A stretch of 33,306 nucleotides of DNA from Bacteroidales bacterium (GCA_024402115.1 JAKSJQ010000022.1:1-33306), one strand, 5' to 3'; shown: positions 16,047 to 26,080, counted from the first letter of the stretch. The notes: generated by a model not told the origin, from the sequence alone. Made by a program: numbers and translations.

Positions 16047-16077
16047 CAAAGTTAATCAAACGCTGCGTCAGCGCAAA
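16047..16077 (-). promoter_or_regulatory. Promoter of the ABC-F gene (TTTG, 19 nt, TAACTTTG)
   Basis: On the minus strand TTTG (16077-16074), a 19-base spacer and TAACTTTG (16054-16047) match the consensus. Transcription should begin near 16043, giving a 15-base leader that contains the GGAAGG ribosome-binding site. Confidence 0.8.
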
Positions 16078-16091
16078 AAGTTCAAAAAAAA

Positions 16092-16122
16092 TTTGCAGAA
16101 CAAGAATTCGGTTGTATATTTG
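16092..16122 (+). promoter_or_regulatory. Promoter of tRNA-Val (TTTG, 19 nt, TATATTTG)
   Basis: TTTG at 16092-16095, exactly 19 bases, TATATTTG at 16115-16122. Start near 16126, about 32 bases before the mature tRNA. It is almost back to back with the ABC-F promoter. Confidence 0.85.
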
Positions 16123-16157
16123 CAGTCCCAAGCCACGAGGCAAGGGAAAACAAGTCT

Positions 16158-16232
16158 GGGAGCTTAGCTCAGTTGGTTCAGAGCGTCTGCCTTACAAGCA
16201 GAGGGTCGGGGGTTCGACTCCCTCAGCTCCCA
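16158..16232 (+). tRNA. tRNA-Val (UAC)
   Basis: Full cloverleaf: acceptor GGGAGCT with AGCTCCC, D-arm with AGTTGGTTCAGAGC, anticodon stem TCTGC/GCAGA around loop CTTACAA (anticodon TAC), T-arm GGGGG-TTCGACT-CCCTC. Discriminator A; CCA is not encoded. Confidence 0.96.
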
Positions 16233-16244
16233 CAAATAACCGAG

Positions 16245-16276
16245 GCCTGCGAAACACATCGCGGGCTTTTCTTTTT
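16245..16276 (+). terminator. Terminator downstream of tRNA-Val
   Basis: GCCTGCG (16245-16251) pairs with CGCGGGC (16260-16266), with one G-T pair, and is followed by TTTTCTTTTT. It separates the tRNA from the YqeY-like gene. Confidence 0.8.
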
Positions 16277-16300
16277 ATAAACCCTAATCCAAGATATACC

Positions 16301-16756
16301 ATGGAACTCGAGAAACAGATTCAGGAAGACATCAAAGCAGCCATGAAGGCTAAGGAAGCAGTACGCCTCAGCGCCCTCAGAGCAATAAAGGCAGAGATTC
16401 TCCTCGCCAAGACCGCAGAGAATGCTTCAGGTGAGCTCACCGACGCGGACATCGTGAAGATCATCATGAAGCTCGTGAAGCAGCGCAAGGAAAGTGCTCT
16501 CCAGTACACCGAGGCTGGACGTCAGGAGCTTGCTGACAACGAGCTCGCAGAGGCAGAGGCTCTCTCTGTATACCTTCCGAAGCAGCTTTCCGAGGCTGAG
16601 GTCGCGGAAATCCTCAAGGGCATCGCTGCAGAGGTCGGAGCCACCAAGCCTCAGGACATGGGCAAGGTCATGGGTGTAGCCACCAAGCGCCTCGCTGGCC
16701 AGGCTGACGGACGAGTGATCTCCGCTCTCGTCAAGAAGATACTCAGCAACGCCTAA
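16301..16756 (+). CDS. GatB/YqeY domain protein
   Basis: 151 residues, the normal size for the free-standing YqeY family. The start MELEKQIQEDIKAAMKAKEAVRLSALRAIKAEI, the middle KLVKQRKESALQYTEAGRQELADNELAEAEALSVYLPKQLSEAE, and the end DMGKVMGVATKRLAGQADGRVISALVKKIL are diagnostic. The domain is shared with the tail of GatB and is helical and tRNA-binding in that context, but a role for the isolated protein is not established. The frame is open further upstream through the tRNA, which is why I chose the ATG at 16301. It runs into the lipoprotein gene with a 46-base gap. Confidence 0.93.
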   Translation: MELEKQIQEDIKAAMKAKEAVRLSALRAIKAEILLAKTAENASGELTDADIVKIIMKLVKQRKESALQYTEAGRQELADNELAEAEALSVYLPKQLSEAEVAEILKGIAAEVGATKPQDMGKVMGVATKRLAGQADGRVISALVKKILSNA

Positions 16757-16802
16757 GGCACGGGAATTGCTTCTACGGAAGCGACAACAAAAAGAAATCG
16801 AT

Positions 16803-18557
16803 ATGAGCATCAAAAGAATAACCAGCGCACTCCTGTTGATCGCACTTGCAGCTGCGAGCTTCGCAGGCTGTCGCAGGGAACCGAAGCCGACTCCAAGGGA
16901 GGAGATTCCTCACGTCGTGACAGAATTCAACGACGCAGGAGCCTACTATTTCGGCGAATTCAAGAACGATATTGCAGACTTCAACATGTTCTGCACCTAT
17001 CTCCTCAGCGGCAAGACCAGGATCGACGACCGCGTCATCAGCGGCGTGGGAACAGCGTTGTGGCTGGACATGAACGTGGAAATCAACGATAAGAACGAGC
17101 TCGCGGTGGCGGAATACACCCCCGCAAGGAACGAATACAGCCTAAACGCATTCCTCAAGGGCGGCTACATCACCACAGACAATGAGGAGAAGATTTCCGG
17201 CTCATACATCTACTATCGTCCTCTGAACGGTCCTGCCCAGTACAAGCTCATCACCAACGGCAAGGTGACCGTGAACATCACCAACGGCAAGACCTACAGC
17301 ATCAAGGCCACCGTCCTTGCTGACGGCGAAGAGTTCGTATTCGACTACTACGGTTATTTCGCCTATACGGACGTGGTGATCCCAACCCCTACTCCGGAGT
17401 ACATCATCAACGACTTCAAGTTCGGAAGGCTCGAGGATCTCGGACAGCCATGGAAAGACTACCAGAACATACGCGACTGGAAGCTCATCCTGGGTGACGA
17501 CACCAAGTGGGTTGACGGCAGGGAGCTTCAGTTCGAGCTCATCACCTCCAGCACCGCAAATGACATCGTGGGCCACTACGAAGTTCTCACCGAGGAGTTC
17601 AACGAGAGCACCATCAAGACCGCGCTCGTCCCTGGCAGCTCGCTCTGCGGATACATCGACGGAGATGAGTATTTCGGCACATGGCTCTTCCCTAACAACG
17701 ACGACAGGACATGGCTCGGAGCCACCAGTGGAACCGTGGACATCAACAAGAGCGGCGATGTATACACCATCACCTTCGACTTCATCGACGGATTCACCGA
17801 CAATGCAAGGTTCAAGGGCAAATATGTCGGAAAGCTCGAGGGCGGCGTGGAGCCTCAGCCTGACGTGATCGAGATCAACAATTTCAGATACGGTCTCATC
17901 GAGGATCTCGGACAGCCTTGGAGCAGCTACACCGGCATCCGCGACTGGAAGGTTCTCCTCGGTGACGACACAAAGTGGGCTGACGGCAGGGAGATCCAGT
18001 TCGAGCTCATCACCTCGCGCAACGCCACCGACATCACCGGCAGCTACGAGGTCCTCACGGAGGAATTCACCGAGAGCACCATGAAGGCCGCACTCGTTTC
18101 AGGCAGCGCTCTCTGCGGATACATCGACGGAACCGACTACTTCGGCACATGGCTCTTCCCTACCAACGATGAGGAGACCTGGCTCGGAGCGACCGGCGGA
18201 ACAGTCGAGGTAAGCAAGTCCGGCAGCACCTACACCATCACCTTCGACCTCGTTGACAAGTTCAGCGACGGCACCAGGTTCAAGGGCAGCTACACCGGAA
18301 GCATGCAGAAGAAGAGCAATTCTGCTGCCATGAGCCCAAGACGCATGAGCAGTCCTGTGGTTTCTATGCAGAAGGCAGCCGCCAGGACTAATTATGTGGA
18401 GAGGGTTGGAATGAGAGACACCAACGTTTCGACTACCAACAGGCACGGTTCGGCTGCATCAAGGGCCACCGGTATCCATCGCACCACTTCGCTCGGAATG
18501 CAGAGTGCTGCAAGTGGAACAAAATCTGCTCAGCGCAGGACAATAACAGCAAAATAA
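16803..18557 (+). CDS. Lipoprotein with repeated beta-rich domains
   Basis: 584 residues. The signal peptide MSIKRITSALLLIALAAASFAGC ends in a lipobox Cys near residue 20. Residues about 200-348 and 356-500 are two close copies of a 156-residue domain (468 bp period), each with EDLGQPW, IRDWK, LGDDTKW, GTWLFP and YTITFD motifs. Residues about 45-190 look like a third, diverged copy (SGSYIYYRPL, TYSIKATV aligned to GTWLFP, YTITFDF). The last 80 residues are a basic low-complexity tail rich in Ser, Ala, Met, Arg. I do not recognise the family. The alternating beta pattern and lipid anchor suggest a surface or periplasmic structural or binding protein. Confidence 0.8.
   Translation: MSIKRITSALLLIALAAASFAGCRREPKPTPREEIPHVVTEFNDAGAYYFGEFKNDIADFNMFCTYLLSGKTRIDDRVISGVGTALWLDMNVEINDKNELAVAEYTPARNEYSLNAFLKGGYITTDNEEKISGSYIYYRPLNGPAQYKLITNGKVTVNITNGKTYSIKATVLADGEEFVFDYYGYFAYTDVVIPTPTPEYIINDFKFGRLEDLGQPWKDYQNIRDWKLILGDDTKWVDGRELQFELITSSTANDIVGHYEVLTEEFNESTIKTALVPGSSLCGYIDGDEYFGTWLFPNNDDRTWLGATSGTVDINKSGDVYTITFDFIDGFTDNARFKGKYVGKLEGGVEPQPDVIEINNFRYGLIEDLGQPWSSYTGIRDWKVLLGDDTKWADGREIQFELITSRNATDITGSYEVLTEEFTESTMKAALVSGSALCGYIDGTDYFGTWLFPTNDEETWLGATGGTVEVSKSGSTYTITFDLVDKFSDGTRFKGSYTGSMQKKSNSAAMSPRRMSSPVVSMQKAAARTNYVERVGMRDTNVSTTNRHGSAASRATGIHRTTSLGMQSAASGTKSAQRRTITAK
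17402..18302 (+). repeat. 468-bp tandem duplication inside the lipoprotein gene
   Basis: The DNA around 17433 (gaggatctcggacagcc) recurs at 17901, an offset of 468 bp (156 codons). Long stretches on both sides remain nearly identical, so the duplication is relatively recent. Confidence 0.85.
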
Positions 18558-18559
18558 AT

Positions 18560-18567
18560 TATATTTG
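18560..18567 (+). promoter_or_regulatory. -7-like element (TATATTTG) upstream of tmRNA
   Basis: TATATTTG overlaps the region just after the lipoprotein stop and would start RNA near 18571, that is 60 bases before mature tmRNA and directly before a terminator-like hairpin. Confidence 0.5.
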
Positions 18568-18573
18568 CAGCAT

Positions 18574-18619
18574 AAAGGGAGCGGGAGACTATCTTCGTGG
18601 CGGGATTCCGCTCCTTTTT
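18574..18619 (+). terminator. Hairpin and T-run between lipoprotein gene and tmRNA
   Basis: GGAGCGG (18578-18584) pairs with CCGCTCC (18608-18614), extended by A-T pairs, followed by TTTTT. It would terminate the lipoprotein transcript, but it also lies between the -7-like element at 18560 and tmRNA. Confidence 0.7.
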
Positions 18620-18630
18620 AACTTACCAAT

Positions 18631-19026
18631 GGGGCTGTTTTGGTTTTGACAGCACATGACATTGGACGGTAAGCACGTCGGGCGTCGTAGCCTTGCCCGT
18701 TAATCTCAGACTTCAAACAATTAGTTGGCAACAACTCTTATGCACTCGCTGCGTAATTAACCAAGTTAATTACCTTAATCCGGTCCGCCAAGGCTGCGGG
18801 CCCGACGAGTATCCCTCAGGCCTTTAAGCCGGTTATGGCCTGAATCAGGGGTATCATTCAAACCGGATGCTGTAGCGGACTCCTTTAAAGCTGCCTAAGA
18901 CCTAAAGGATAAGCCTTGGATGGCCCGCCTTTCGGCAGCCCTCGGACGAAAACCAAAGGAAGGATAAGCGTGTAGAAAGCCGCCTGGTGCGGTGTTTGGA
19001 CGGCGGTTCGAGTCCGCCCAGCTCCA
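18631..19026 (+). ncRNA. ssrA: Transfer-messenger RNA (tmRNA)
   Basis: The tRNA-like ends are clear: 5' GGGGCTG pairs with CAGCTCC at 19019-19025, and the T-arm GGCGG-TTCGAGT-CCGCC sits near 18999-19018. The internal reading frame encodes the tag GNNSYALAA followed by TAA. Length about 396 bases, normal for Bacteroidetes. It tags stalled nascent proteins for degradation and frees ribosomes. The CCA end is not encoded. Confidence 0.97.
18727..18756 (+). other. tmRNA tag-peptide reading frame (GNNSYALAA)
   Basis: The codons GGC AAC AAC TCT TAT GCA CTC GCT GCG TAA lie in the expected position of tmRNA. The C-terminal YALAA is the conserved ClpXP-type degron; the second to fourth residues (NNS) differ from the Bacteroides ET-N form known to me (GETNYALAA). 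Confidence 0.9.
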
Positions 19027-19030
19027 CAAG

Positions 19031-19058
19031 ATACCGTTCACACATACGTGAACGGTAT
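19031..19058 (+). terminator. Hairpin after tmRNA
   Basis: ATACCGTTCAC (19031-19041) pairs perfectly with GTGAACGGTAT (19048-19058) around a six-base loop, five bases after the tmRNA. It is followed by TATTCAT rather than a long T-run, so termination may be incomplete and could let RNA polymerase read into the next gene. Confidence 0.65.
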
Positions 19059-19065
19059 TATTCAT

Positions 19066-20604
19066 ATGAAAACATTCACTAAAATCGCTAGCCTTACCGC
19101 GGTCCTCCTTACATTCTTTTCATGCAAGCCAGAATGGAAAGTTGATATTGCACTAAACGTTGATTCATTAACTCTCGAAGTGGGAGAAAAAGCAGAGATC
19201 ATTGCAACTCTGTTCCCTGCTGAAGAAGCGGAGAACGTGACAATCAAATGGTCCAGCAACAATGACGGCGTTGCGACCGTCGTAGACGGAGTTGTGACTG
19301 CAGTAGGCAAAGGAACTGTTATTATTAGCGCTCAGGCGGGGCGAAAGACCGCAGAATGCAGTATTACCGTTCCATCCCAACCTTTGACATTCACCGCTGC
19401 CGATTGGTCTAGAGTAACGCTCCACAAATTTGGGAATCCTTACGAAATCAACCTTAAATACAAGATTTCCGGTCATGAATGGGAACGATATAACTACGGA
19501 GAGACTATTAGGCTCAGCCCTGAAGAGAGCCTGTATTTTCTAGCAGAGGCATCGAGTGGTGGACGCTTCAGTAAAGATGAATACAATTACTACTGTTTCG
19601 ATATCGACGGGAGTGTCTCTGCATCCGGCAATATAATGTCCCTTGTCGATGATAAAAAAGTATTGAATATTCTTACAGAGTACTGCTTCTATCACCTTTT
19701 CTTCAGATGTTACGGGCTTACGCATGCACCAGACCTAACAATGAAAAAAATGGAAAAGGGATGCTTCTATGGAATGTTTGCGAATTGCTATAATCTAGAA
19801 GATGCACCTGATCTTCCATCAACACAACTTGCAGATATGTGCTATTATGAAATGTTCCTTGACTGCTCTAGCTTAACTGCTGCTCCTGAGCTTCCTGCAA
19901 AAGTAGTTAAAGAGAAGTGTTACTCTCAAATGTTCATGAACTGCCGTAGTCTGAAAGAAACACCAAAGATTCTTCCTGCACTAGACCTCGAGAATGATTG
20001 TTACTCTCATATGTTTGCATATTGCAGGGAGCTTAAGGCTGCACCTGATCTTCCTTCAAAGAATCTTGCACGTGGGTGCTATAGCGCAATGTTCGCCGGT
20101 TGCTCAAAACTCGATGTTGCTCCAGAACTTCCAGCGACCACACTTGCCCCTTCCTGTTACGAGTGTATGTTCATGGGTACAGCAATCACAAATGCCCCGT
20201 TACTTCCGGCAATAGAACTTACTGATTTCTGTTACACCGAGATGTTTTCGCAATGCAAGAATCTCTCCGTTGCGCCCGAACTACCTGCAAAAACACTGAC
20301 ACAGTATTGCTACTGTAGTATGTTCCAGGATTGCACAAACCTAATCAAGGCTCCGGACCTTCCGGCAAAAGAATTAGCAGAACATTGCTATGAAGAAATG
20401 TTCAATGGATGTTCGAAACTAAACTATGTCAAGGCATTGTTTGTCAGACCAGAATCCCGTTATCCTTTCCAGGCATGGCTTGCAGACGTAAGTGTGGAAG
20501 GAGTTTTCATCAGGAATCCACTGGCTACTTGGCTTACTCATGACATGCTGCGACTGCCTCAGAGCTGGAGAATAATAGACAATGAAATAACCGAAATCGA
20601 ATAA
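19066..20604 (+). CDS. Lipoprotein with Ig-like domain and ten 26-residue repeats
   Basis: 512 residues. A lipoprotein signal peptide with FFSC at about residue 20 is followed by a BIG2-like Ig domain (LNVDSLTLEVGEKAEIIATLFPAEE...IKWSSNNDGVATVVDGVVTAVGKGTVIISA, residues 28-105), then a spacer, then ten repeats of about 26 residues of the form CYxxMFxxCxxLxxAPxLPAxxLxxx (residues about 206-470). The repeats resemble the MFxxCxxL units of DUF285/BspA-type leucine-rich proteins. The gene is much AT-richer (some 60-base stretches near 40 percent GC by count) and uses codons such as TTA and AGA more than its neighbours, which suggests acquisition. It begins 39 bases after the tmRNA, and no separate promoter is seen. 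A surface adhesion role is a guess. Confidence 0.85.
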   Translation: MKTFTKIASLTAVLLTFFSCKPEWKVDIALNVDSLTLEVGEKAEIIATLFPAEEAENVTIKWSSNNDGVATVVDGVVTAVGKGTVIISAQAGRKTAECSITVPSQPLTFTAADWSRVTLHKFGNPYEINLKYKISGHEWERYNYGETIRLSPEESLYFLAEASSGGRFSKDEYNYYCFDIDGSVSASGNIMSLVDDKKVLNILTEYCFYHLFFRCYGLTHAPDLTMKKMEKGCFYGMFANCYNLEDAPDLPSTQLADMCYYEMFLDCSSLTAAPELPAKVVKEKCYSQMFMNCRSLKETPKILPALDLENDCYSHMFAYCRELKAAPDLPSKNLARGCYSAMFAGCSKLDVAPELPATTLAPSCYECMFMGTAITNAPLLPAIELTDFCYTEMFSQCKNLSVAPELPAKTLTQYCYCSMFQDCTNLIKAPDLPAKELAEHCYEEMFNGCSKLNYVKALFVRPESRYPFQAWLADVSVEGVFIRNPLATWLTHDMLRLPQSWRIIDNEITEIE

Positions 20605-20664
20605 AGAAGTGAACACCAGCAAGCTTATTCATCCAAAGTCCTGAAAGATTAGACATATTCATTA

Positions 20665-23145
20665 TCACCTCTCAACCAGCAGGGTCCTTGACTCGCCGGG
20701 CTTGAGGGAGATGCGCTTTCGTGAGCCATTGACGAGGACTGAAGTCGACCTGGCACTCACGGAGCCGGAGTCAGACAGGGTGCGGGCTGTGACGGTGAGA
20801 GAAGTCACCCTGCCGTTCTTCCATGACATATCAATGACAAAGCCGCCGCGGGTGCAGAGGCCGCAGACCTGTCCATCCTGCCACTCTTCCGGGAGTGCCG
20901 GAAGCAGACGTATCTCATCAAGGCCCGACTGCACGAGCATCTCGGCGACTCCGGCACAGCCACCGAAATTTCCGTCAATCTGGAACGGAGAGTGAGCGTC
21001 AAGAAGGTTTGGATAAGTACCTCCTCCCCGCTGGGCATCCTCGCCCTTGTATTCATCCGGGCTCACATATTTCAGCAGACGGCGATACATGCCATATGCC
21101 CCGTCAGCATCCCTGAGGCGGGCAAAGAGATTCACCCTCCAGCCTGTGCTCCATCCGGTAGTGTTGTCACCCTTGATCTCGAGCGTCCTGGCGCTTGCCT
21201 TCAGCAGTGCCTCGCGCTTGGGATTGCCCTTGCCCAGGGCGTTGTCGAGGATCTGATGACCAGGATACAGGCCGTAAAGATGTGACTGATGACGGTGCTG
21301 CGGGTCCTGATCCTCCCAGTCGTGGTACCACTCCTGGAGATTGCCTGCCTTGCCTATCCTGTACGGATGCAGCCTGGCAAGCGTACGGTCGAGCGCAGCG
21401 ACATATGCAGGGTCGGAGATTCCGAGCTCAGAATACGCCTTCCGTGTGTCAAGCAGGCACTCGCGAACCATCGCAAGATCAGCGGTACCGCCGTATAGGG
21501 TGCCGCCGACATAGCCGTCAGGCGTGATGTACCTTGCCTCCGGAGATGTGCTCGGAGAAGTGATGAGTTCACCGTTCTTCTCTACGAGCCAGCCCATGCA
21601 GAAATCCGCAGCTCCCTTGAGTACAGGAAGTGACTCGCGGAGGAATGTCTTGTCCATCGTGAAGCAGTAGTGGTCCCAGAGATGGGGCGCGATCCATGCC
21701 CCGCCCATGTTCCAGTTCGCCCAGAAAGGGTCTCCGGACTTCTCTCCGACGGGGTTGGTTATTGCCCATATGTCAGTATTATGCGCCAGGCACCATCCGT
21801 CCTGGACGCCGTAATACGCCTTTGCAGTACGCTCGCCGGAAATCGGCAGCCTGCTTATGAAAGACAGCAGCGGGCCGTGCATTTCGGAAAGGTTGGCAGT
21901 CTCCGCAGCCCAGTAGTTCTCTTCCACATTGATGTTGCTCGTATAGTTGCTGCTCCATGGCGGGAGAAGCTGCTCATTCCAGAGTCCCTGCAGGTTTGCC
22001 GGCACCCCGGGAGTGCGCGAGCTGCTGATCAGCAGATACCTGCCGTACTGGAAATAGAGTTCCTCAAGGTCCGGATTGCGCTGCCCGCCATCATAGTACA
22101 TCCTCAGCTGCGCGCTCGTCGGAAGTGCCGAGACAGTCTCGTCCGTCGTGCCGAGATCGAGCCGGACACGATCGAAGTAACTCTTGTAATCGGCGACATG
22201 GTCTGCCTTCATCTGTTCATACGGCCTCATGGATGCAGCCGCGATGCGCCTGTCCACGTCGGTTCTGTAATCGCGTCCCTCCTTCACAGGATCCTTGTCC
22301 GCACCGTTGAAGCTGGTCACATTGCTGACGATTATCATGAGTTCGGTGCAGCGTCTCACCTCCAATCCACGCCCGTCGTCGCTCGCCGTGACGCTGCCAT
22401 CCGCCGGAATCGCCCTGAGTACCGTACGGAAATGGATGCCACGATCAGGGTCATAGAAGAAGCGCGGCCTCTGCTGGTAGTAGTAGTTCGGATATGAAAG
22501 GTACGCCGCATATCCCTCATTCGACACGGTGCATGCATCCTCTGCCCTTGCTATCGACGGAAGCTGGGAGCTGAGTTCGAGTCTGAGGTTCATGGTCCCC
22601 TGTCCTTCCGCCTTCATACGGATCACTATTGCAGAATCGGGAGCGGAGACAAAGTACTCACGTGTGTAGCGGGTTCCCTTCTGCACATAGCTGGTACGGG
22701 AGACAGCCTCGCTTATGTCAAGGACACGCTGGTATTCATCTGCCTCATCGGAAGCATCACGTGCGATGTTCGTTATCAGAAGATGGCCGAGCGGCTGGTA
22801 GTTGTTCGAATAGTGGCCCTGGCCGGCGTACTGAAGAGCATCCGCGTCCTTGTAGTTCTCCTCGTCGAGGAGTCTGCGTATTTCGGCGACATTCTTCCAC
22901 GCGTCAGGCACCACCGGTCCCCTGTCTGGTTCACCGGTCCATAGGGTGATGTCGTTGAGCGACACCTTCTCCTGCATCACGCCGCCATATACGATAGCTC
23001 CGAGATTTCCGTTTCCAAGCACGAAACTCTCCTCAAAAAAATCCGCCGGTCCAGTCTCATGCAGACTCAGTGCGCTCTGCGCATGAATGATGGTGCCTGT
23101 CATAAGGAGGCTGGCGGCAAAAACTGCTGTCCTTTTCATTTTCAT
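20665..23145 (-). CDS. Glycoside hydrolase family 95 (alpha-L-fucosidase type)
   Basis: 826 residues from ATG at 23145, which opens a signal peptide (MKMKRTAVFAASLLMTGTIIHAQ); nine upstream codons are open but unlikely. The order is N-terminal beta domain, (alpha/alpha)6 barrel, C-terminal beta domain, the full GH95 layout. The catalytic residues of Bifidobacterium AfcA (Asn421, Asn423, Glu566, Asp766) have counterparts at Asn404 and Asn406 in NINVEENYW, Glu536 in TSPSTSPEA and Asp724 in QIDGNFGG. The enzyme should remove terminal alpha-1,2-fucose (some members act on L-galactose) from host or plant glycans in the periplasm or outside. It stands alone, without susC/susD in view. Confidence 0.95.
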   Translation of the reverse strand: MKMKRTAVFAASLLMTGTIIHAQSALSLHETGPADFFEESFVLGNGNLGAIVYGGVMQEKVSLNDITLWTGEPDRGPVVPDAWKNVAEIRRLLDEENYKDADALQYAGQGHYSNNYQPLGHLLITNIARDASDEADEYQRVLDISEAVSRTSYVQKGTRYTREYFVSAPDSAIVIRMKAEGQGTMNLRLELSSQLPSIARAEDACTVSNEGYAAYLSYPNYYYQQRPRFFYDPDRGIHFRTVLRAIPADGSVTASDDGRGLEVRRCTELMIIVSNVTSFNGADKDPVKEGRDYRTDVDRRIAAASMRPYEQMKADHVADYKSYFDRVRLDLGTTDETVSALPTSAQLRMYYDGGQRNPDLEELYFQYGRYLLISSSRTPGVPANLQGLWNEQLLPPWSSNYTSNINVEENYWAAETANLSEMHGPLLSFISRLPISGERTAKAYYGVQDGWCLAHNTDIWAITNPVGEKSGDPFWANWNMGGAWIAPHLWDHYCFTMDKTFLRESLPVLKGAADFCMGWLVEKNGELITSPSTSPEARYITPDGYVGGTLYGGTADLAMVRECLLDTRKAYSELGISDPAYVAALDRTLARLHPYRIGKAGNLQEWYHDWEDQDPQHRHQSHLYGLYPGHQILDNALGKGNPKREALLKASARTLEIKGDNTTGWSTGWRVNLFARLRDADGAYGMYRRLLKYVSPDEYKGEDAQRGGGTYPNLLDAHSPFQIDGNFGGCAGVAEMLVQSGLDEIRLLPALPEEWQDGQVCGLCTRGGFVIDMSWKNGRVTSLTVTARTLSDSGSVSARSTSVLVNGSRKRISLKPGESRTLLVER

Positions 23146-23169
23146 AGATTGTCGTCCCTTAACGCAATA

Positions 23170-23198
23170 CAAAAATAACTAAATATTGGCTGAAGCAA
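23170..23198 (-). promoter_or_regulatory. Promoter of the GH95 gene (TTG, 18 nt, TATTTTTG)
   Basis: On the minus strand TTG near 23198-23196 is followed by 18 bases and TATTTTTG (23177-23170). Predicted start near 23166, 20 bases before the ATG. Confidence 0.6.
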
Positions 23199-23239
23199 TC
23201 GTCCGGACCCCCACACAGTGCAGCGAACTCAAAAAAATG

Positions 23240-23410
23240 GCCTAAAAGTTCAGTTCACACCACTAATTCAAGCAGCAAAGGCCGAAAACAGTCCGTGAAC
23301 TTAAAAACGAAGTCAAAAAGTTGAGTTCGCGCAACGAAAACAGTCCGAAACCGCTGCAGGCAAGCCGCGAAGTCAAAGAATCATGCAAAAAGTTCAGTTC
23401 GCACCATGGG
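23240..23410 (+). repeat. Degenerate direct repeats
   Basis: Three copies of aaaagtt(c/g)agttc(a/g)c occur near 23244, 23315 and 23388; cgaaaacagtccg occurs at 23283 and 23335; cgaagtcaaa occurs near 23308 and 23368. The spacing of roughly 70 bases suggests an old tandem array. Confidence 0.6.
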
Positions 23411-23448
23411 GACAGCCAGCATTTTCTAAAAACCCCTCTGCGAATAAG

Positions 23449-23477
23449 AAAAAGCCTCCCGAATCACTTCGGAAGGC
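23449..23477 (-). terminator. Minus-strand terminator
   Basis: Read on the minus strand, GCCTTCCGAA pairs with TTCGGGAGGC (one mismatch) around a four-base loop and is followed by TTTTTC. It ends a minus-strand transcript, either the redoxin mRNA or a very short one starting near 23493. Confidence 0.65.
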
Positions 23478-23595
23478 ATACACGACGATCCGATTACAAA
23501 TCTATGGTTCGTTTGCAGAACAGGCAATATTTTAGCCATTCATACCGGCGGAAGCTGTTACACAATACGAAAAAAGGTTCTTGATTTCACAAAAT

Positions 23596-23624
23596 AAGAG
23601 GCCGACCCAAAAGGTCAGCCTCTT
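23596..23624. terminator. Hairpin downstream of the redoxin gene
   Basis: Twelve-base arms 23596-23607 and 23613-23624 pair with one mismatch around a short A-rich loop. It lies about 50 bases after the redoxin stop (minus strand) and shares its AGAGGCC...GCCTCT core with the hairpin at 27571-27601. Confidence 0.65.
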
Positions 23625-23675
23625 GTATATTACCCCCGCTGCTATCGCAGCTGCCCCGATTAGGCCGGAGACAAG

Positions 23676-26009
<2,334 letters not shown>

Positions 26010-26030
26010 TCCTCGACACAATAGAATCAT

Positions 26031-26059
26031 AAAGGGAGCCGCTCAGGTTCCCTTTTTTT
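26031..26059 (+). terminator. Terminator of the CE1 esterase gene
   Basis: AAAGGGAGCC (26031-26040) pairs with GGTTCCCTTT (26046-26055), with one G-T pair, around a five-base loop and is followed by a T-run to 26059. Confidence 0.85.
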
Positions 26060-26080
26060 CTTTCAGAATACTGGAATTGC

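Larger units (their letters stand above)
23199..23675. other. Intergenic region with degenerate repeats and hairpins
   Basis: About 475 bases without a convincing gene between GH95 and the redoxin gene. It holds degenerate direct repeats (23240-23410), a minus-oriented hairpin with T-run (23449-23477), a -7-like element on the minus strand (23497-23504), and a second hairpin (23596-23624). The open frame at 23321-23584 on the plus strand runs through one hairpin and has no family resemblance, so I leave it out. Confidence 0.6.

Noticed and set aside
18308..18557. Frameshift explaining the odd basic tail of the lipoprotein
   Set aside because: The next frame over meets a stop codon within about 25 codons and does not continue the domain pattern, so the tail is read in the correct frame.
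19010..20664. Integration site with a duplicated tmRNA 3' end
   Set aside because: I looked for a second copy of the tmRNA terminal sequence (gtccgcccagctccac) after the lipoprotein gene and did not see one, and no integrase is in the window.
23321..23584. 87-codon plus-strand frame between GH95 and the redoxin gene
   Set aside because: It reads through a hairpin with a T-run and part of the degenerate repeats and shows no domain or ribosome-binding site.
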